Source of the DNA: CAIXPS01 sp034430115
GTDB lineage: Bacteria; Chloroflexota; Anaerolineae; J036; Brachytrichaceae
Reading direction: 5' to 3'
Length of the DNA stretch: 64,000 nucleotides
NCBI GenBank assembly: GCA_034430115.1
Contig: DAOUFG010000047.1
Coordinates: forward strand, 1 to 64,000
Below the pieces are notes generated by a model. The model was given only the letters and a program-made list of their open reading frames with translations, searched no databases and had not been told where the DNA came from. Position 1 is the first letter of the stretch, and each line of letters opens with the position of its first letter. Below, piece by piece: positions 8,396-17,429 of this stretch. The position numbers and the translations under genes were made by a program.

Positions 8396-9733
8396 TCACT
8401 TCGGCTTCACGCAACGAAAGCCCACATCCGGGTGATAGGTGACAGGGAAATTGTGAATCCGCCGTGTGACGCGCAAATCGTCGGCGTTGCTGTTGAATCC
8501 TCCGCCGCGGATCGTCTTCTGGTCGGTCGTCTGGGGCACCACGGGGTCATTCACGGCGCTGGAGCGATAGTACAGCGGGTCGAACCAATCATTGGTCCAT
8601 TCCCATACATTGCCCGACATGTCGTACACCCCGAAGGGGCTCACGTCTTTGCTATAGAACCCCACTGGCGACGTATCACCCGATGGCACCAGCGTAGCAT
8701 CGAAATCGTTGCCCCAGGGATACAGTCGGCCGTCGGTACCACGCGCGGCATATTCCCATTCCGCCTCAGTGGGCAACCGTTCGCCCTTCCAGCGGCAATA
8801 GGCATCCGCATCCCACCATGATACAAAGCGTACCGGGTTTTCCCAGCGCGCCGGTGTGTCATCCACCTTCCAGGTGCGCGTAATGGGCTCGTTGGCCTCC
8901 TCCGCACCCGTCTTGTGTTGGGTTGTGTTGACGAACTCGCGGAACTGGCCCACCGTGATCTCGAAACGGTCAATCTCGAAGGCGGAGATATGGACGTCGT
9001 GTTCAGGCTTCTCCTCATCAGGGCCATTGTTATTGCCCATTCGGAAGGTCCCCTCCGGAATATCCACCGTAGAGCCGATCTCTGAAACCTCCGGCGTGCC
9101 GTTCACCACGGCATCCACCCCACCCCGTACACTCTGCACGACCTGGGCGGATTCATACGTCTGCCCGGCGTTGTCCACCGCCTTTGCCACGACGCGATAA
9201 TCGCCATTCACGTCCGTCTGCCAGCCATAGACGAAGTTATATTCGGTCGCGCCGTTCACGTCTTGCCCAGACACTACCTGATCATCGATATAGAGTTCCA
9301 CACGTTTCAGACCGTTCGGGCTGAGCGCATTGACGGCGAAGTAGACGGCGGCACGCGCCCGCACAGGGCTGAAGGTGGAAGGCGAGGTAATCTCCACGCC
9401 CGCCGGACGTGGCGTGAGCGTGGGGAACGGCGTTGCACTGGCTGCACCTTCCGCCGTTGGCGCAGGCGCGCTTGTGCTGGTGGGCTGCGCCGGTGCAGCC
9501 GTGGCCACGGTGGTGGGCGCCGCCGCGCTCGCCGTCGCGGTAGCCGCCGGCATTGTGCTTACCGCCGTGTTGAGCGGCGACGAAGAATTTGAATTCACAC
9601 TTGGTAACACGACCTGGTGCGTCACGGCAGCGGTCGAGGTCGATTCGATTGTGGGTGTGTTTTTAGCCGAGCAAGCTGTGATGAGAAATAATGACACGGC
9701 CACCAACGCAAAGCGATGGCGATATAAGCTCAT
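8396..9733 (-). CDS. Lipoprotein with formylglycine-generating-enzyme-like (SUMF1) domain
   Basis: A 445-residue exported protein. A hydrophobic signal ends in the lipobox LITAC (Cys about 21), then comes a long low-complexity Ser/Thr/Ala/Pro linker to about residue 110. An Ig-like segment follows (VEITSPSTFSPVRARAAVYF ... VDNAGQTYESAQVV), and then an FGE-sulfatase/SUMF1 domain from about residue 215 (GTFRMGNNNGPDEEKPEHDV, RLPTEAEWEYAARG, MSGNVWEWTNDW, IRGGGFNSN, VGFRCVK). These domains include formylglycine-generating enzymes, but most extracellular bacterial members have unknown roles; no sulfatase gene is in the window. It lies 15 nt downstream of ruvB on the same strand. Confidence 0.85.
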   Translation of the reverse strand: MSLYRHRFALVAVSLFLITACSAKNTPTIESTSTAAVTHQVVLPSVNSNSSSPLNTAVSTMPAATATASAAAPTTVATAAPAQPTSTSAPAPTAEGAASATPFPTLTPRPAGVEITSPSTFSPVRARAAVYFAVNALSPNGLKRVELYIDDQVVSGQDVNGATEYNFVYGWQTDVNGDYRVVAKAVDNAGQTYESAQVVQSVRGGVDAVVNGTPEVSEIGSTVDIPEGTFRMGNNNGPDEEKPEHDVHISAFEIDRFEITVGQFREFVNTTQHKTGAEEANEPITRTWKVDDTPARWENPVRFVSWWDADAYCRWKGERLPTEAEWEYAARGTDGRLYPWGNDFDATLVPSGDTSPVGFYSKDVSPFGVYDMSGNVWEWTNDWFDPLYYRSSAVNDPVVPQTTDQKTIRGGGFNSNADDLRVTRRIHNFPVTYHPDVGFRCVKPK

Positions 9734-9748
9734 AAACTCCTCTGTTCC

Positions 9749-12313
9749 CTATATCAAGCCTGGTTGAAGAGGCGGTGTATAGGGGATGTTCAAATGGTCA
9801 TACGCATGTTGTGTGGCAATGCGTCCACGCGGCGTACGATCTAGAAAGCCCAACTGTAATAGATAGGGTTCCACCACGTCCATGATGGTGTCCGATTCCT
9901 CGCTAATGCTGGCGGCGATCGTTTCCAGACCGACCGGCCCGCCGCCGAACTTCTCGATGATGGTGCTCAACACGCGACGGTCCAGGTCGTCCAGGCCAAG
10001 CGGATCCACATCCATTAGCATCAGCGCCTCGCGTGCCAGTTCGGGCGTGATGTGCCCATCGCCCTTCACCTGGGCATAATCTCGCACGCGCTTGAGCAGG
10101 CGCAACGCCACACGCGGTGTGCCGCGCGCCCTGCGCGCCACGTCGGTCAAAGCCTGCGGGTCAATCGGCGTGTTGAGCAACGACGCCGCGCGGGCAATGA
10201 TCTGCTCCATCGCATCCAGCGGGTAGAAATCCACACGATATTGCGCCCCAAAGCGGGCCCGCAAGGGTGCGGTGATGAGCGCCAGGCGCGTCGTCGCCCC
10301 AATGATCGTGATGGGCGGCAGCTTCAGCCGCACGCTGCGAGCGCTGGGGCCTTTCCCGATCACGATATCCAGCGCGTAGTCTTCCATGGCCGGATATAAC
10401 ACTTCCTCCACCGCCCGGTTCAAGCGGTGGATTTCGTCGATGAAGAGAATATCCCCCTTGCGCAGGTTGGTCAGGATGGCCGCCAGGTCGCCGGCGCGCT
10501 CAATGGCCGGGCCGGAAGTCACCCGCACTGCCGTGCCCATCTCGTGTCCAATGACGTGAGACAGCGTCGTATTGTGATTGAAGAAGCCATTCGCCACAAA
10601 AGAGTGAGTCCCCGGCACACAGAAGTCATAAACCTCCGCTGAGCGAGCTTCCAGGCTCACAACTTTGTCCCAGTAAAAGTTAGGATTAGAGACCACTGCC
10701 AGTTTTTGTGCTGCCGGGTGTGCTCGGATCTCTTCTGGCAATAGTTCAAGATACTTGGCAATCTGTTGGCGCGATAGCAGGCGGTCGCCTTTCAGAACGT
10801 GGTAGAACCGTTTGTGCATTGAGTGGGTATGTGGTCGAGATGCGTTAAACAACTCCGATAAAAATCGGTGCGCAAACGGGACCATGTCACTCCGCGACAC
10901 CCCACGTGTTATCGTGCCAGCTTGTTCAGCATTAGCCTGCTTTCTCGGTAAACGGAAACCGACACGCTCTTGGAATAAGACTGCATTACGCCCACCTATA
11001 AACAACTGCCAGTAAACAGTGTTGTCAACGGATTTGGGCCTGCGATGGGCAATGACGCCAAAGTTCGCCAACAGAATTTGCACTTGCCTCACCAATCGTT
11101 CCGATTTCGATGTGTACTCCACATAGCCAAAATCGCGCCACGCATTCCCATCAGCATCAAAGAGACCCTGAAGAAATCCGCGCGCAACTTCGACGGAACC
11201 CGTTAACACGGAATCGGGTATGGCTTTCTCGGCGGCCAGTACTGGCTTGACACCAAGGTGAATCATCAAATGACCGATGTTCTGACTAAACGAAATGCGC
11301 GATGATCGATCCCGGTAGTGGCTCAACAAAAATGGACAATGAAGCTTCTCACGACAGATGCGCTCGACTTCGATGTGTATAAACGACTCACTTGAGGTGA
11401 TGCTAAAAGCCGGTTGACCTTTACCCTGCTCGAAGTGGCCGTCACCCACAACAAGGCCCATTAAATATGCGACGTCCGAATCAAGGCTCGTGACATATGG
11501 CTGCACATCGTGCTCGACCTGAATCAATGGGATGTTGCGCTCCGATTTGATGTGCCTGCCATCTGCGAGCTTCAGCCCAAGCCTGTGCGCGGACACCGGA
11601 ATCGTCACGTTACGCCTGATATCGCCGGTATACGCCAACTCAAGTTCGGTCGCGGAGGGAGGGCGGTGCAGTAACTTTGACAACTCGGTATGAGCGGCCA
11701 GCATCCATTGGTTAACCCGTTCCTTCCGAATGCTCGGAGAAAAGTACTGGGGGACGAAAGCGATTGGCTTATCACTACCCCACACCTGTGTGTCACGCGC
11801 GATTGCCACATAGTCCGCCTCTGTCAGGTCGGACAGTTTACGCCACTGCGGACCCTCTGGTGTGGCGACCAGTACGGGATGATTTGGCGTACCCTCAAGT
11901 TCAAAGCCTGAGCGCGTCTTCATGCGAATCGTCGGCACGTGACCGCCAACGTAGATATGTGACGTGCTCTCCATTCCATTCAGGCCACACACGCGCGCCT
12001 CACACGGCGCGTATGAGCCGGACGGCAGTTCCCGCGGGACGAATCGCTGAAGCTCTACAAGCCCGCCACCGGTCAGTACCAGGCTCTCCCCTACGATGCA
12101 CTTACCCAGGCCGGGCGGGCCATAGATCAAAATATGGTCCAGCGCTTCGCCGCGCGCGCGGGAAGCCTGGATTAAAATACGCAGATTATCGCGGATTTTA
12201 TCCTGCCCGATCAGGTCATCGAGCGTCTGTGGTCTCAATGCCCTGTCCAGTGCGCCGTCATCTTCAGGCTGGTTCTGGCCAGACACCATGCGTGTATCTT
12301 TGTCTTGTGCCAT
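9749..12313 (-). CDS. ruvB: Holliday junction helicase RuvB, interrupted by an in-frame intein
   Basis: RuvB is the hexameric AAA+ motor that drives branch migration with RuvA. The host parts total 344 residues, a normal RuvB length. The N-part has LDDLIGQDKIRDNL and YGPPGLGK; the C-part resumes with TTLSHVIGHEMG, then Walker B ILFIDEIHRL, sensor 1 GATTRLALI, and the winged helix with FGGGPVGLETIA. A 510-residue insertion (10571-12100) splits Walker A between GK and TT and carries intein motifs. The ATG at 12313 (MAQDKDT) has AAGGTAG upstream; a longer frame to 12412 lacks RuvB-like sequence and would overlap the divergent gene. Activity should require splicing because the P-loop is broken. 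Confidence 0.95.
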   Translation of the reverse strand: MAQDKDTRMVSGQNQPEDDGALDRALRPQTLDDLIGQDKIRDNLRILIQASRARGEALDHILIYGPPGLGKCIVGESLVLTGGGLVELQRFVPRELPSGSYAPCEARVCGLNGMESTSHIYVGGHVPTIRMKTRSGFELEGTPNHPVLVATPEGPQWRKLSDLTEADYVAIARDTQVWGSDKPIAFVPQYFSPSIRKERVNQWMLAAHTELSKLLHRPPSATELELAYTGDIRRNVTIPVSAHRLGLKLADGRHIKSERNIPLIQVEHDVQPYVTSLDSDVAYLMGLVVGDGHFEQGKGQPAFSITSSESFIHIEVERICREKLHCPFLLSHYRDRSSRISFSQNIGHLMIHLGVKPVLAAEKAIPDSVLTGSVEVARGFLQGLFDADGNAWRDFGYVEYTSKSERLVRQVQILLANFGVIAHRRPKSVDNTVYWQLFIGGRNAVLFQERVGFRLPRKQANAEQAGTITRGVSRSDMVPFAHRFLSELFNASRPHTHSMHKRFYHVLKGDRLLSRQQIAKYLELLPEEIRAHPAAQKLAVVSNPNFYWDKVVSLEARSAEVYDFCVPGTHSFVANGFFNHNTTLSHVIGHEMGTAVRVTSGPAIERAGDLAAILTNLRKGDILFIDEIHRLNRAVEEVLYPAMEDYALDIVIGKGPSARSVRLKLPPITIIGATTRLALITAPLRARFGAQYRVDFYPLDAMEQIIARAASLLNTPIDPQALTDVARRARGTPRVALRLLKRVRDYAQVKGDGHITPELAREALMLMDVDPLGLDDLDRRVLSTIIEKFGGGPVGLETIAASISEESDTIMDVVEPYLLQLGFLDRTPRGRIATQHAYDHLNIPYTPPLQPGLI
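10571..12100 (-). mobile_element. RuvB intein with LAGLIDADG homing endonuclease
   Basis: A 510-residue intein. It begins with the Cys of CIVGESLVLT (block A; bases 12098-12100) and ends with His-Asn of ANGFFNHN (block G; Asn at 10571-10573), with Thr as the +1 extein residue. Block B is GTPNHPVLV (Thr-x-x-His) at intein residues ~70-78; block F is VYDFCVPGTHSFVANG. Two dodecapeptide motifs of a LAGLIDADG endonuclease are visible: YLMGLVVGDGHF (intein ~212) and FLQGLFDADGNAW (~310). All splicing residues look intact, so it should splice, and the endonuclease keeps its acidic residues. Insertion in a P-loop at GK|T is a site type used by other inteins. Confidence 0.95.
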
Positions 12314-12388
12314 ACGTGATACTACCTTAAAAAGAGGCGTCGCACATCGCACATGCAAACGCGCGAATGAATTATAAGGTGATCGATA

Positions 12389-12970
12389 ATGCCATATCTG
12401 GTGGATGGACACAACTTAATAGGTCAAATGCACGACTTATCACTGAGCGACCCCGACGATGAAGAGAAGCTCATCGCACGGCTGCGCAGCCTGACACAGC
12501 GCATCCAAAAGCGCATCACGGTTGTGTTCGATCCGAACCCCTATGACAACACCCCACCCATCGGCCACGGTAAAAGCCAGTATGGCCTGTTAACGGTGAT
12601 CTATGCAAACCCAGGCCGCAAGGCCGACGATGTGATCCGTTACATCGTCGGTGGGCTTAAGGATAAGCAAGCGCTGACGGTGATCACATCGGACGCTGCG
12701 GTTGCCGACTTCACACACCGCTGCGGCGTGCGCGTGCAATCCAGCACTGATTTTATTCGTTGGATGAATGTCCAGATGTCCAGCAAGCCCAAGGCCGATG
12801 CGAAACCCATCGGCAGTTCCAAAGAAGTCGTGAACTGGGCCGATGTCTTCACAGAGCCCGACCCCAGCCCCAACGACTATAAACCCAAAATAAAACGCCC
12901 CGAGAAGAAAGGCCAGAAACGCTCCGAACAGCTTAAGAACCAGGTCAAGAAAACACGCCCCCTCTTTTAA
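12389..12970 (+). CDS. NYN-domain (YacP-like) RNA-binding/nuclease protein
   Basis: A 193-residue protein opening MPYLVDGHNLIG, with VVFDPNPYDN, then ADDVIRYIVGG and LTVITSDAAVADF. This is the acidic-residue arrangement of the NYN/PIN-like fold of YacP-type proteins (B. subtilis Rae1 family relatives cleave ribosome-associated mRNA). The C-terminal ~45 residues are Lys/Arg rich (KPKIKRPEKKGQKR), consistent with RNA binding. Divergent from ruvB with 75 bp between starts. Function is inferred from the family. Confidence 0.8.
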   Translation: MPYLVDGHNLIGQMHDLSLSDPDDEEKLIARLRSLTQRIQKRITVVFDPNPYDNTPPIGHGKSQYGLLTVIYANPGRKADDVIRYIVGGLKDKQALTVITSDAAVADFTHRCGVRVQSSTDFIRWMNVQMSSKPKADAKPIGSSKEVVNWADVFTEPDPSPNDYKPKIKRPEKKGQKRSEQLKNQVKKTRPLF

Positions 12971-13442
12971 GCTGCCCAGGGCCATCGCGTATTCATTGGA
13001 GAATTGGGATTCGCCGACTTCGTTACAGGCGCAGGAAATCCACAAATCATTAGATGAATCACTTCGCTCGCGCATTGATTGGTCTAATGAATTGCGGCCT
13101 TGACCGCCCCGGCACGCCTTACTTAGCTATAACTAAATTCTGCGGCCGGGCCAAAGTCAAACGCGTTACAATAGGCGCTTGATTTGGGACTCATCCTGTA
13201 GGGATCAGTGTCGCCGCCACCGCATTAACACGGTTTAGCATCTGGCCACTGACCAGCCACGAAGCCGAAATCATCAGGATCCAGTCAACCATAAACACAA
13301 CCAAATTGAGCGATGGGTGTTTCACGCTAATAAGTTAGTGATCCCCGTGCCAAATGAATCATGAAGGCAGCGATCACCCATGATGGTGATGTTCATTGTA
13401 GGTTTTTCAAGTCCATTGAACTACCAAGGAGATTCGTGTAAC
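12971..13442. promoter_or_regulatory. Long pckG upstream region with two inverted repeats
   Basis: A 472-bp non-coding region. It holds an imperfect stem, TCATTAGA-tg-AATCA (13047-13061) with TGATT-gg-TCTAATGA (13076-13090). Close to pckG is the dyad ATCACC-CATGAT-GGTGAT (13373-13390), about 52 bp before the pckG ATG, a reasonable operator position. The ribosome-binding site AAGGAGAT lies at about 13427. I cannot assign promoter boxes with confidence. The size suggests PEPCK is regulated here. Confidence 0.4.
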
Positions 13443-15230
13443 ATGTCATACGAAGTAAAGCATCGTGCGCTATTGCAGTGGGTGAAGGAAACTGCGGAAT
13501 GGTGCCAGCCAGATGATATTTACTGGTGCGACGGAAGCCAGGTTGAATATGACCGTCTCATGGCAGAAATGGTCAGTATGGGCGTGGCTACCCCGGTCGA
13601 AAAGCGCCCCAACTCCTTCCTGTTCCGATCCGACCCAAGCGACGTTGCGCGCGTGGAAGCCCGTACCTACATCAGCACGACCAATAAGGACGATGCCGGG
13701 CCAACCAACAACTGGGTCGCGCCGGATGAACTCAAAGCCACGATGCGTGAACTATTTCATGGTTGTATGCATGGCCGCACGATGTACGTCATCCCCTATT
13801 CCATGGGGCCACTGGATTCGCCAATTGCGGCGACGGGCGTGGAAATTACCGATAGCCCCTACGTGGTGTGTAACATGCGCATCATGACCCGCATGGGCGT
13901 GGACGTGATCAAGAAGTTGGGTACGGACGGGTCTTTCTTCCCCGCCGTCCATTCCATCGGCGCGCCGTGCGATAAGTACTTTGCCAACCCAGTTTGGCCA
14001 TGTGCCGATATTGAGCATAAATACATCTCACACTTCCCGGAGGAGCGCCTGATCTGGTCCTATGGCTCCGGCTACGGCGGGAACGCGCTGTTGGGCAAAA
14101 AGTGCCTCTCGTTGCGCATCGCATCGGCAACGGCCCGCCGCGAGGGCTGGATGGCCGAGCACATGCTCATCCTACGCCTGACCAACCCCACCGGCAAGCG
14201 CTATCACATCGCCGCGGCATTCCCCTCGGCATGTGGCAAAACGAATCTGGCAATGCTCATCCCGACCATCCCCGGCTGGAAGGCCGAATGTATCGGCGAC
14301 GACATCGCCTGGATGAAGCCGGGCCCCGATGGACGCCTATATGCCATCAACCCCGAAGCCGGGTTCTTCGGCGTCGCGCCAGGCACCTCCTACCATACCA
14401 ACCCCATGGCGATGGATACGCTCAAGCACGACATTATCTTCACCAACTGCGCGCTCACCGATGACGGCGACGTATGGTGGGAAGGGATCGACGGCGAAGT
14501 TCCTTCACATTTGATCGACTGGAAAGGCCGCGACTGGGCACCCGGCAGCAAAGACCTGGCGGCACATGCCAACGCACGCTTCACTGCCCCGGCCCAGCAG
14601 TGCCCCATCATCTGCCCCGACTGGGAAGACCCCCAGGGCGTGCCGATTGACATCTTCATCTTCGGCGGCCGCCGCGCCGGCGTGGTGCCGCTGGTGACCG
14701 AGTCCTTCAACTGGGACCATGGTGTGTTCATGGGCGCTACGGCGGCTTCCGAGACCACCGCCGCCAACATCGGCTCCGTCGGCAACCTGCGCCGCGACCC
14801 ATTCGCCATGACGCCATTCTGCGGCTATAACATGGCCGATTACTTCCAGCATTGGTTCGACATGGGAGATCTGCTGGGAGACAAAGCGCCCAAGATCTAC
14901 TACGTGAACTGGTTCCGCAAGAACGCCGACGGCAAGTGGCTATGGCCCGGCTTTGGCGAGAACAGCCGCGTGCTGAAGTGGATGTGCGAGCGGTTGGAAG
15001 GCAAAGCGAACGCCATCGAAACCCCAATTGGCTACTTGCCGACTGAGGCAGACCTGGACCTGGAAGGGTTGAACTGGCCGCGCGAATACGTGCAAGAAAT
15101 CCTGAAGGTGGACACAGATGCCTGGAAACCCGAAGTTCCCGACATCGAAAAGTACTTTGCGAAGTTTGGGGATCGCCTGCCGGCTCGCCTGAGCGCACAA
15201 CTGCGCGGCCTGGCGCAACGCCTGGGCTAA
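13443..15230 (+). CDS. pckG: Phosphoenolpyruvate carboxykinase (GTP)
   Basis: A 595-residue GTP-dependent PEPCK that interconverts oxaloacetate and PEP in gluconeogenesis. The length and motifs match the GTP class, not the ATP class: FPSACGKTNLAML (P-loop kinase-1 with the hyper-reactive Cys), IGDDIAWMKPG (metal site), INPEAGFFGVAPGTSYHTN and FIFGGRRAGVVPL. The start at 13443 follows AAGGAGATTCGTGTAAC; an in-frame ATG at 13380 has no family sequence. Monocistronic, with a terminator directly after it. Confidence 0.97.
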   Translation: MSYEVKHRALLQWVKETAEWCQPDDIYWCDGSQVEYDRLMAEMVSMGVATPVEKRPNSFLFRSDPSDVARVEARTYISTTNKDDAGPTNNWVAPDELKATMRELFHGCMHGRTMYVIPYSMGPLDSPIAATGVEITDSPYVVCNMRIMTRMGVDVIKKLGTDGSFFPAVHSIGAPCDKYFANPVWPCADIEHKYISHFPEERLIWSYGSGYGGNALLGKKCLSLRIASATARREGWMAEHMLILRLTNPTGKRYHIAAAFPSACGKTNLAMLIPTIPGWKAECIGDDIAWMKPGPDGRLYAINPEAGFFGVAPGTSYHTNPMAMDTLKHDIIFTNCALTDDGDVWWEGIDGEVPSHLIDWKGRDWAPGSKDLAAHANARFTAPAQQCPIICPDWEDPQGVPIDIFIFGGRRAGVVPLVTESFNWDHGVFMGATAASETTAANIGSVGNLRRDPFAMTPFCGYNMADYFQHWFDMGDLLGDKAPKIYYVNWFRKNADGKWLWPGFGENSRVLKWMCERLEGKANAIETPIGYLPTEADLDLEGLNWPREYVQEILKVDTDAWKPEVPDIEKYFAKFGDRLPARLSAQLRGLAQRLG

Positions 15231-15254
15231 ATCCCGCGTTAATATGAAGCGGCT

Positions 15255-15295
15255 AAACCTCCGTGGGATGTAATCCCCCGGAGGTTTTTGTTTTT
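15255..15295 (+). terminator. Rho-independent terminator of pckG
   Basis: Stem AAACCTCCG (15255-15263) pairs with CGGAGGTTT (15279-15287), with inner TGGG/CCCC pairing, followed by a T-rich run. The stem is nearly the same sequence as the terminator at 16083-16110. Confidence 0.85.
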
Positions 15296-15318
15296 CTCCC
15301 CCTATAATCAATCCACGC

Positions 15319-16080
15319 ATGGAAGAGCGTTATCAAGTCAGCACACCAGAAAACATCTCTTTCAACTTTGATGTCGCCGGCATCGGCTCCCGCTTCATGG
15401 CCGCCCTGGTAGACGTTGCCATCTACGGCGTCATCTCCATTGCAGCGGGTTTGATCACGCTGCAAATCATCAATCACCTGGATGATGATCACCTGATCTC
15501 GGTCATTGTCGCCGTCTACACCGGCCTGGATTTTGTGCTCTATTGGGGCTACTACATTCTTTTCGAGATCATCTGGGGCGGGCAATCGCCTGGGAAGCGC
15601 CTGCTAAAGTTGCGCGTGGTACGCCTGGACGGCACACCCGCCGATGCCGGGCAAATCGTGATGCGCAACATCGGCCGGCTGGTGGACATTTTCCCCGGTT
15701 TCTATGCCGTTGGCGTCATTACTATGTTCCTGAACGATCAATCGCGCCGCCTGGGCGACCTGGCGGCCGGGACACTGGTCGTGCGTGAAAGCCAGCCGCT
15801 CACGCTCGACCAATTGAGCGCCTCCACCAGCACCACTCCCCTCTCTGACAAAGCCAGGGCCGAAGCGGCTATGTTGCCCCTCTATAGGCTCAGCCGTAAT
15901 CAGATCGACATTGCACGAGAGTTCATCCAACGGCGCGCCAACATGAAGGAGCCACAACGCGCGCGACTGGCTATGCAGATTGGGCTTGCAGTTGCCACGC
16001 AGATGGGCGTTGCGTTGCCGTCATACCCCGTCCAGGCCGAGTATCTTTTGGAACTCGTCATCGGCAGGCATGACCAATAA
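15319..16080 (+). CDS. RDD family membrane protein
   Basis: A 253-residue integral membrane protein. The RDD domain spans about residues 10-160: an Arg after GIGS, a first membrane helix (AALVDVAIYGVISIAAG), a second (LDFVLYWGYYILFEIIWG), the signature GQSPGKRLLKLRVV, a third helix (IFPGFYAVGVITMFL) and SRRLGDLAAGTLVVRE. The C-terminal ~90 residues are soluble and helical. RDD proteins have been linked to transport or ion tolerance in a few species; the role here is unknown. Convergent with ahcY, separated by a shared hairpin. Confidence 0.85.
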   Translation: MEERYQVSTPENISFNFDVAGIGSRFMAALVDVAIYGVISIAAGLITLQIINHLDDDHLISVIVAVYTGLDFVLYWGYYILFEIIWGGQSPGKRLLKLRVVRLDGTPADAGQIVMRNIGRLVDIFPGFYAVGVITMFLNDQSRRLGDLAAGTLVVRESQPLTLDQLSASTSTTPLSDKARAEAAMLPLYRLSRNQIDIAREFIQRRANMKEPQRARLAMQIGLAVATQMGVALPSYPVQAEYLLELVIGRHDQ

Positions 16081-16110
16081 AAAACCTCCGGTCTTGTAAC
16101 GCCGGAGGTT
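16079..16110 (-). terminator. Terminator between RDD gene and ahcY
   Basis: Perfect 9-bp stem AACCTCCGG (16083-16091) with CCGGAGGTT (16102-16110). The six A residues at 16079-16084 become a U-run for transcripts from ahcY on the minus strand, so it mainly serves ahcY. Confidence 0.8.
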
Positions 16111-16134
16111 CTACGCCCAGCCTAAGTTCGGGGA

Positions 16135-17397
16135 TCAGGTCCCTTCTTGCCAGCTATTCAGGTAGTGCTTCTGCTCTTCCGTCAGGGTATCGATCTGCAC
16201 GTTCATGCTAGCCAGCTTCAGGCGCGCAATCTCCTGGTCAATTGCCTCTGGGATGGTATACACGTCATGCTCCAGTTGTTTGGCATTGTTGAGCATAAAC
16301 TCCAACCCGAGCGCCTGGTTTGCGAAGCTCATATCCATGACCGCCGCAGGGTGACCCTCAGCCGCGGCCAGGTTGATCAGGCGACCCTCGCCTAACAGGT
16401 GCAGCAAGCGACCATCCTTCGTGGTGTATTGCTGCACAAACGGGCGAATCTGGCGCGGCTCACCGGTGCTCATCGCTTCCAACGCGGGGATGTTGATTTC
16501 CGAGTTGAAGTGACCGGAGTTTGCCATCACGGCACCGCTCTTCATCACCTGCATGTGCTGCGCATCGATCACGTTCTTATCGCCGGTGACGGTACAGAAG
16601 ATGTCGCCGCGCTTGCTGGCTTCCATGAGCGGCATCACCTGGAAGCCATCCATCAACGCCTCCAGGGCCTTCAACGGATCGACTTCGGTGACAACCACGT
16701 TGGCGCCCATGCCTCGCGCGCGCGAAGCCAAGCCACGCCCGCACCAGCCATAGCCACACACCACAAAAGTGCGCCCGGCCAGCAGAATGTTGGTCGCGCG
16801 GACAATCCCGTCCACGGTGCTCTGGCCGGTACCATAGCGATTATCGAAGAAGTGCTTGGTCATCGAGTCGTTGACGGCCAGCACGGGATAACGCAACACC
16901 TTATCCGCAGCCATGGCACGCAACCGCACGACGCCGGTCGTCGTCTCTTCAGTGCCGGCCAGCACTTCCGGCACCTGCCCCTGGCGCTCTTTGTGCAATA
17001 CGCTCACCAGGTCGCATCCGTCGTCCATCGTCATTTGGGGGTGATGGTCCAGTGCCGCATTCAGATGCTGGTAATAGGTGCTGTTGTTTTCGCCCTTGAT
17101 GGCGTAGACGGGAATCTCGTCATTGGCAACCAGGGAGGCAGCCACTTCGTCTTGCGTGCTCAATGGGTTGCTGGCGCACAACACAATATCTGCGCCGCCC
17201 GCCTGCATAGTACGCATCAGGCCGGCTGTTTCGCTGGTCACGTGTAGACACGCAGAAACCTTCAGCCCGGCCAGCGGGCGCTCTTTGGCAAAACGCTCAC
17301 GGATGAGCTGCAGCACGGGCATCTGGCTCTCGGCCCATTCGATCTTATACCGCCCGGCAGTCGCCAGGTTCAGGTCTTTCACATCATGTTCAATCAT
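16135..17397 (-). CDS. ahcY: Adenosylhomocysteinase
   Basis: A 420-residue NAD-dependent enzyme that splits S-adenosylhomocysteine into adenosine and homocysteine in the activated-methyl cycle. Clear signatures: SACLHVTSETAGLMRTM, NPLSTQDEVAASL, MDDGCDLVSVLH, VVCGYGWCGRGLA (NAD-binding Rossmann GxGxxG) and a C-terminal region ending EQKHYLNSWQEGT. The length is typical of the form without the internal plant-type insert. GAGGG lies upstream of the ATG. It lies 32 nt after a PfkB-type kinase that could phosphorylate the adenosine product, so the pair probably pulls the reaction forward. Confidence 0.96.
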   Translation of the reverse strand: MIEHDVKDLNLATAGRYKIEWAESQMPVLQLIRERFAKERPLAGLKVSACLHVTSETAGLMRTMQAGGADIVLCASNPLSTQDEVAASLVANDEIPVYAIKGENNSTYYQHLNAALDHHPQMTMDDGCDLVSVLHKERQGQVPEVLAGTEETTTGVVRLRAMAADKVLRYPVLAVNDSMTKHFFDNRYGTGQSTVDGIVRATNILLAGRTFVVCGYGWCGRGLASRARGMGANVVVTEVDPLKALEALMDGFQVMPLMEASKRGDIFCTVTGDKNVIDAQHMQVMKSGAVMANSGHFNSEINIPALEAMSTGEPRQIRPFVQQYTTKDGRLLHLLGEGRLINLAAAEGHPAAVMDMSFANQALGLEFMLNNAKQLEHDVYTIPEAIDQEIARLKLASMNVQIDTLTEEQKHYLNSWQEGT

Positions 17398-17429
17398 CTT
17401 TGTTTGCCCTCAGGTAAATGAGATACGAT

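Noticed and set aside
12314..12412. 33-residue extension at the RuvB N-terminus
   Set aside because: It overlaps the divergent NYN gene, and RuvB-like sequence starts only after the Met at 12313, which has a good ribosome-binding site.
16399..17247. Plus-strand frame opposite ahcY
   Set aside because: Antisense shadow of a strongly conserved adenosylhomocysteinase gene.
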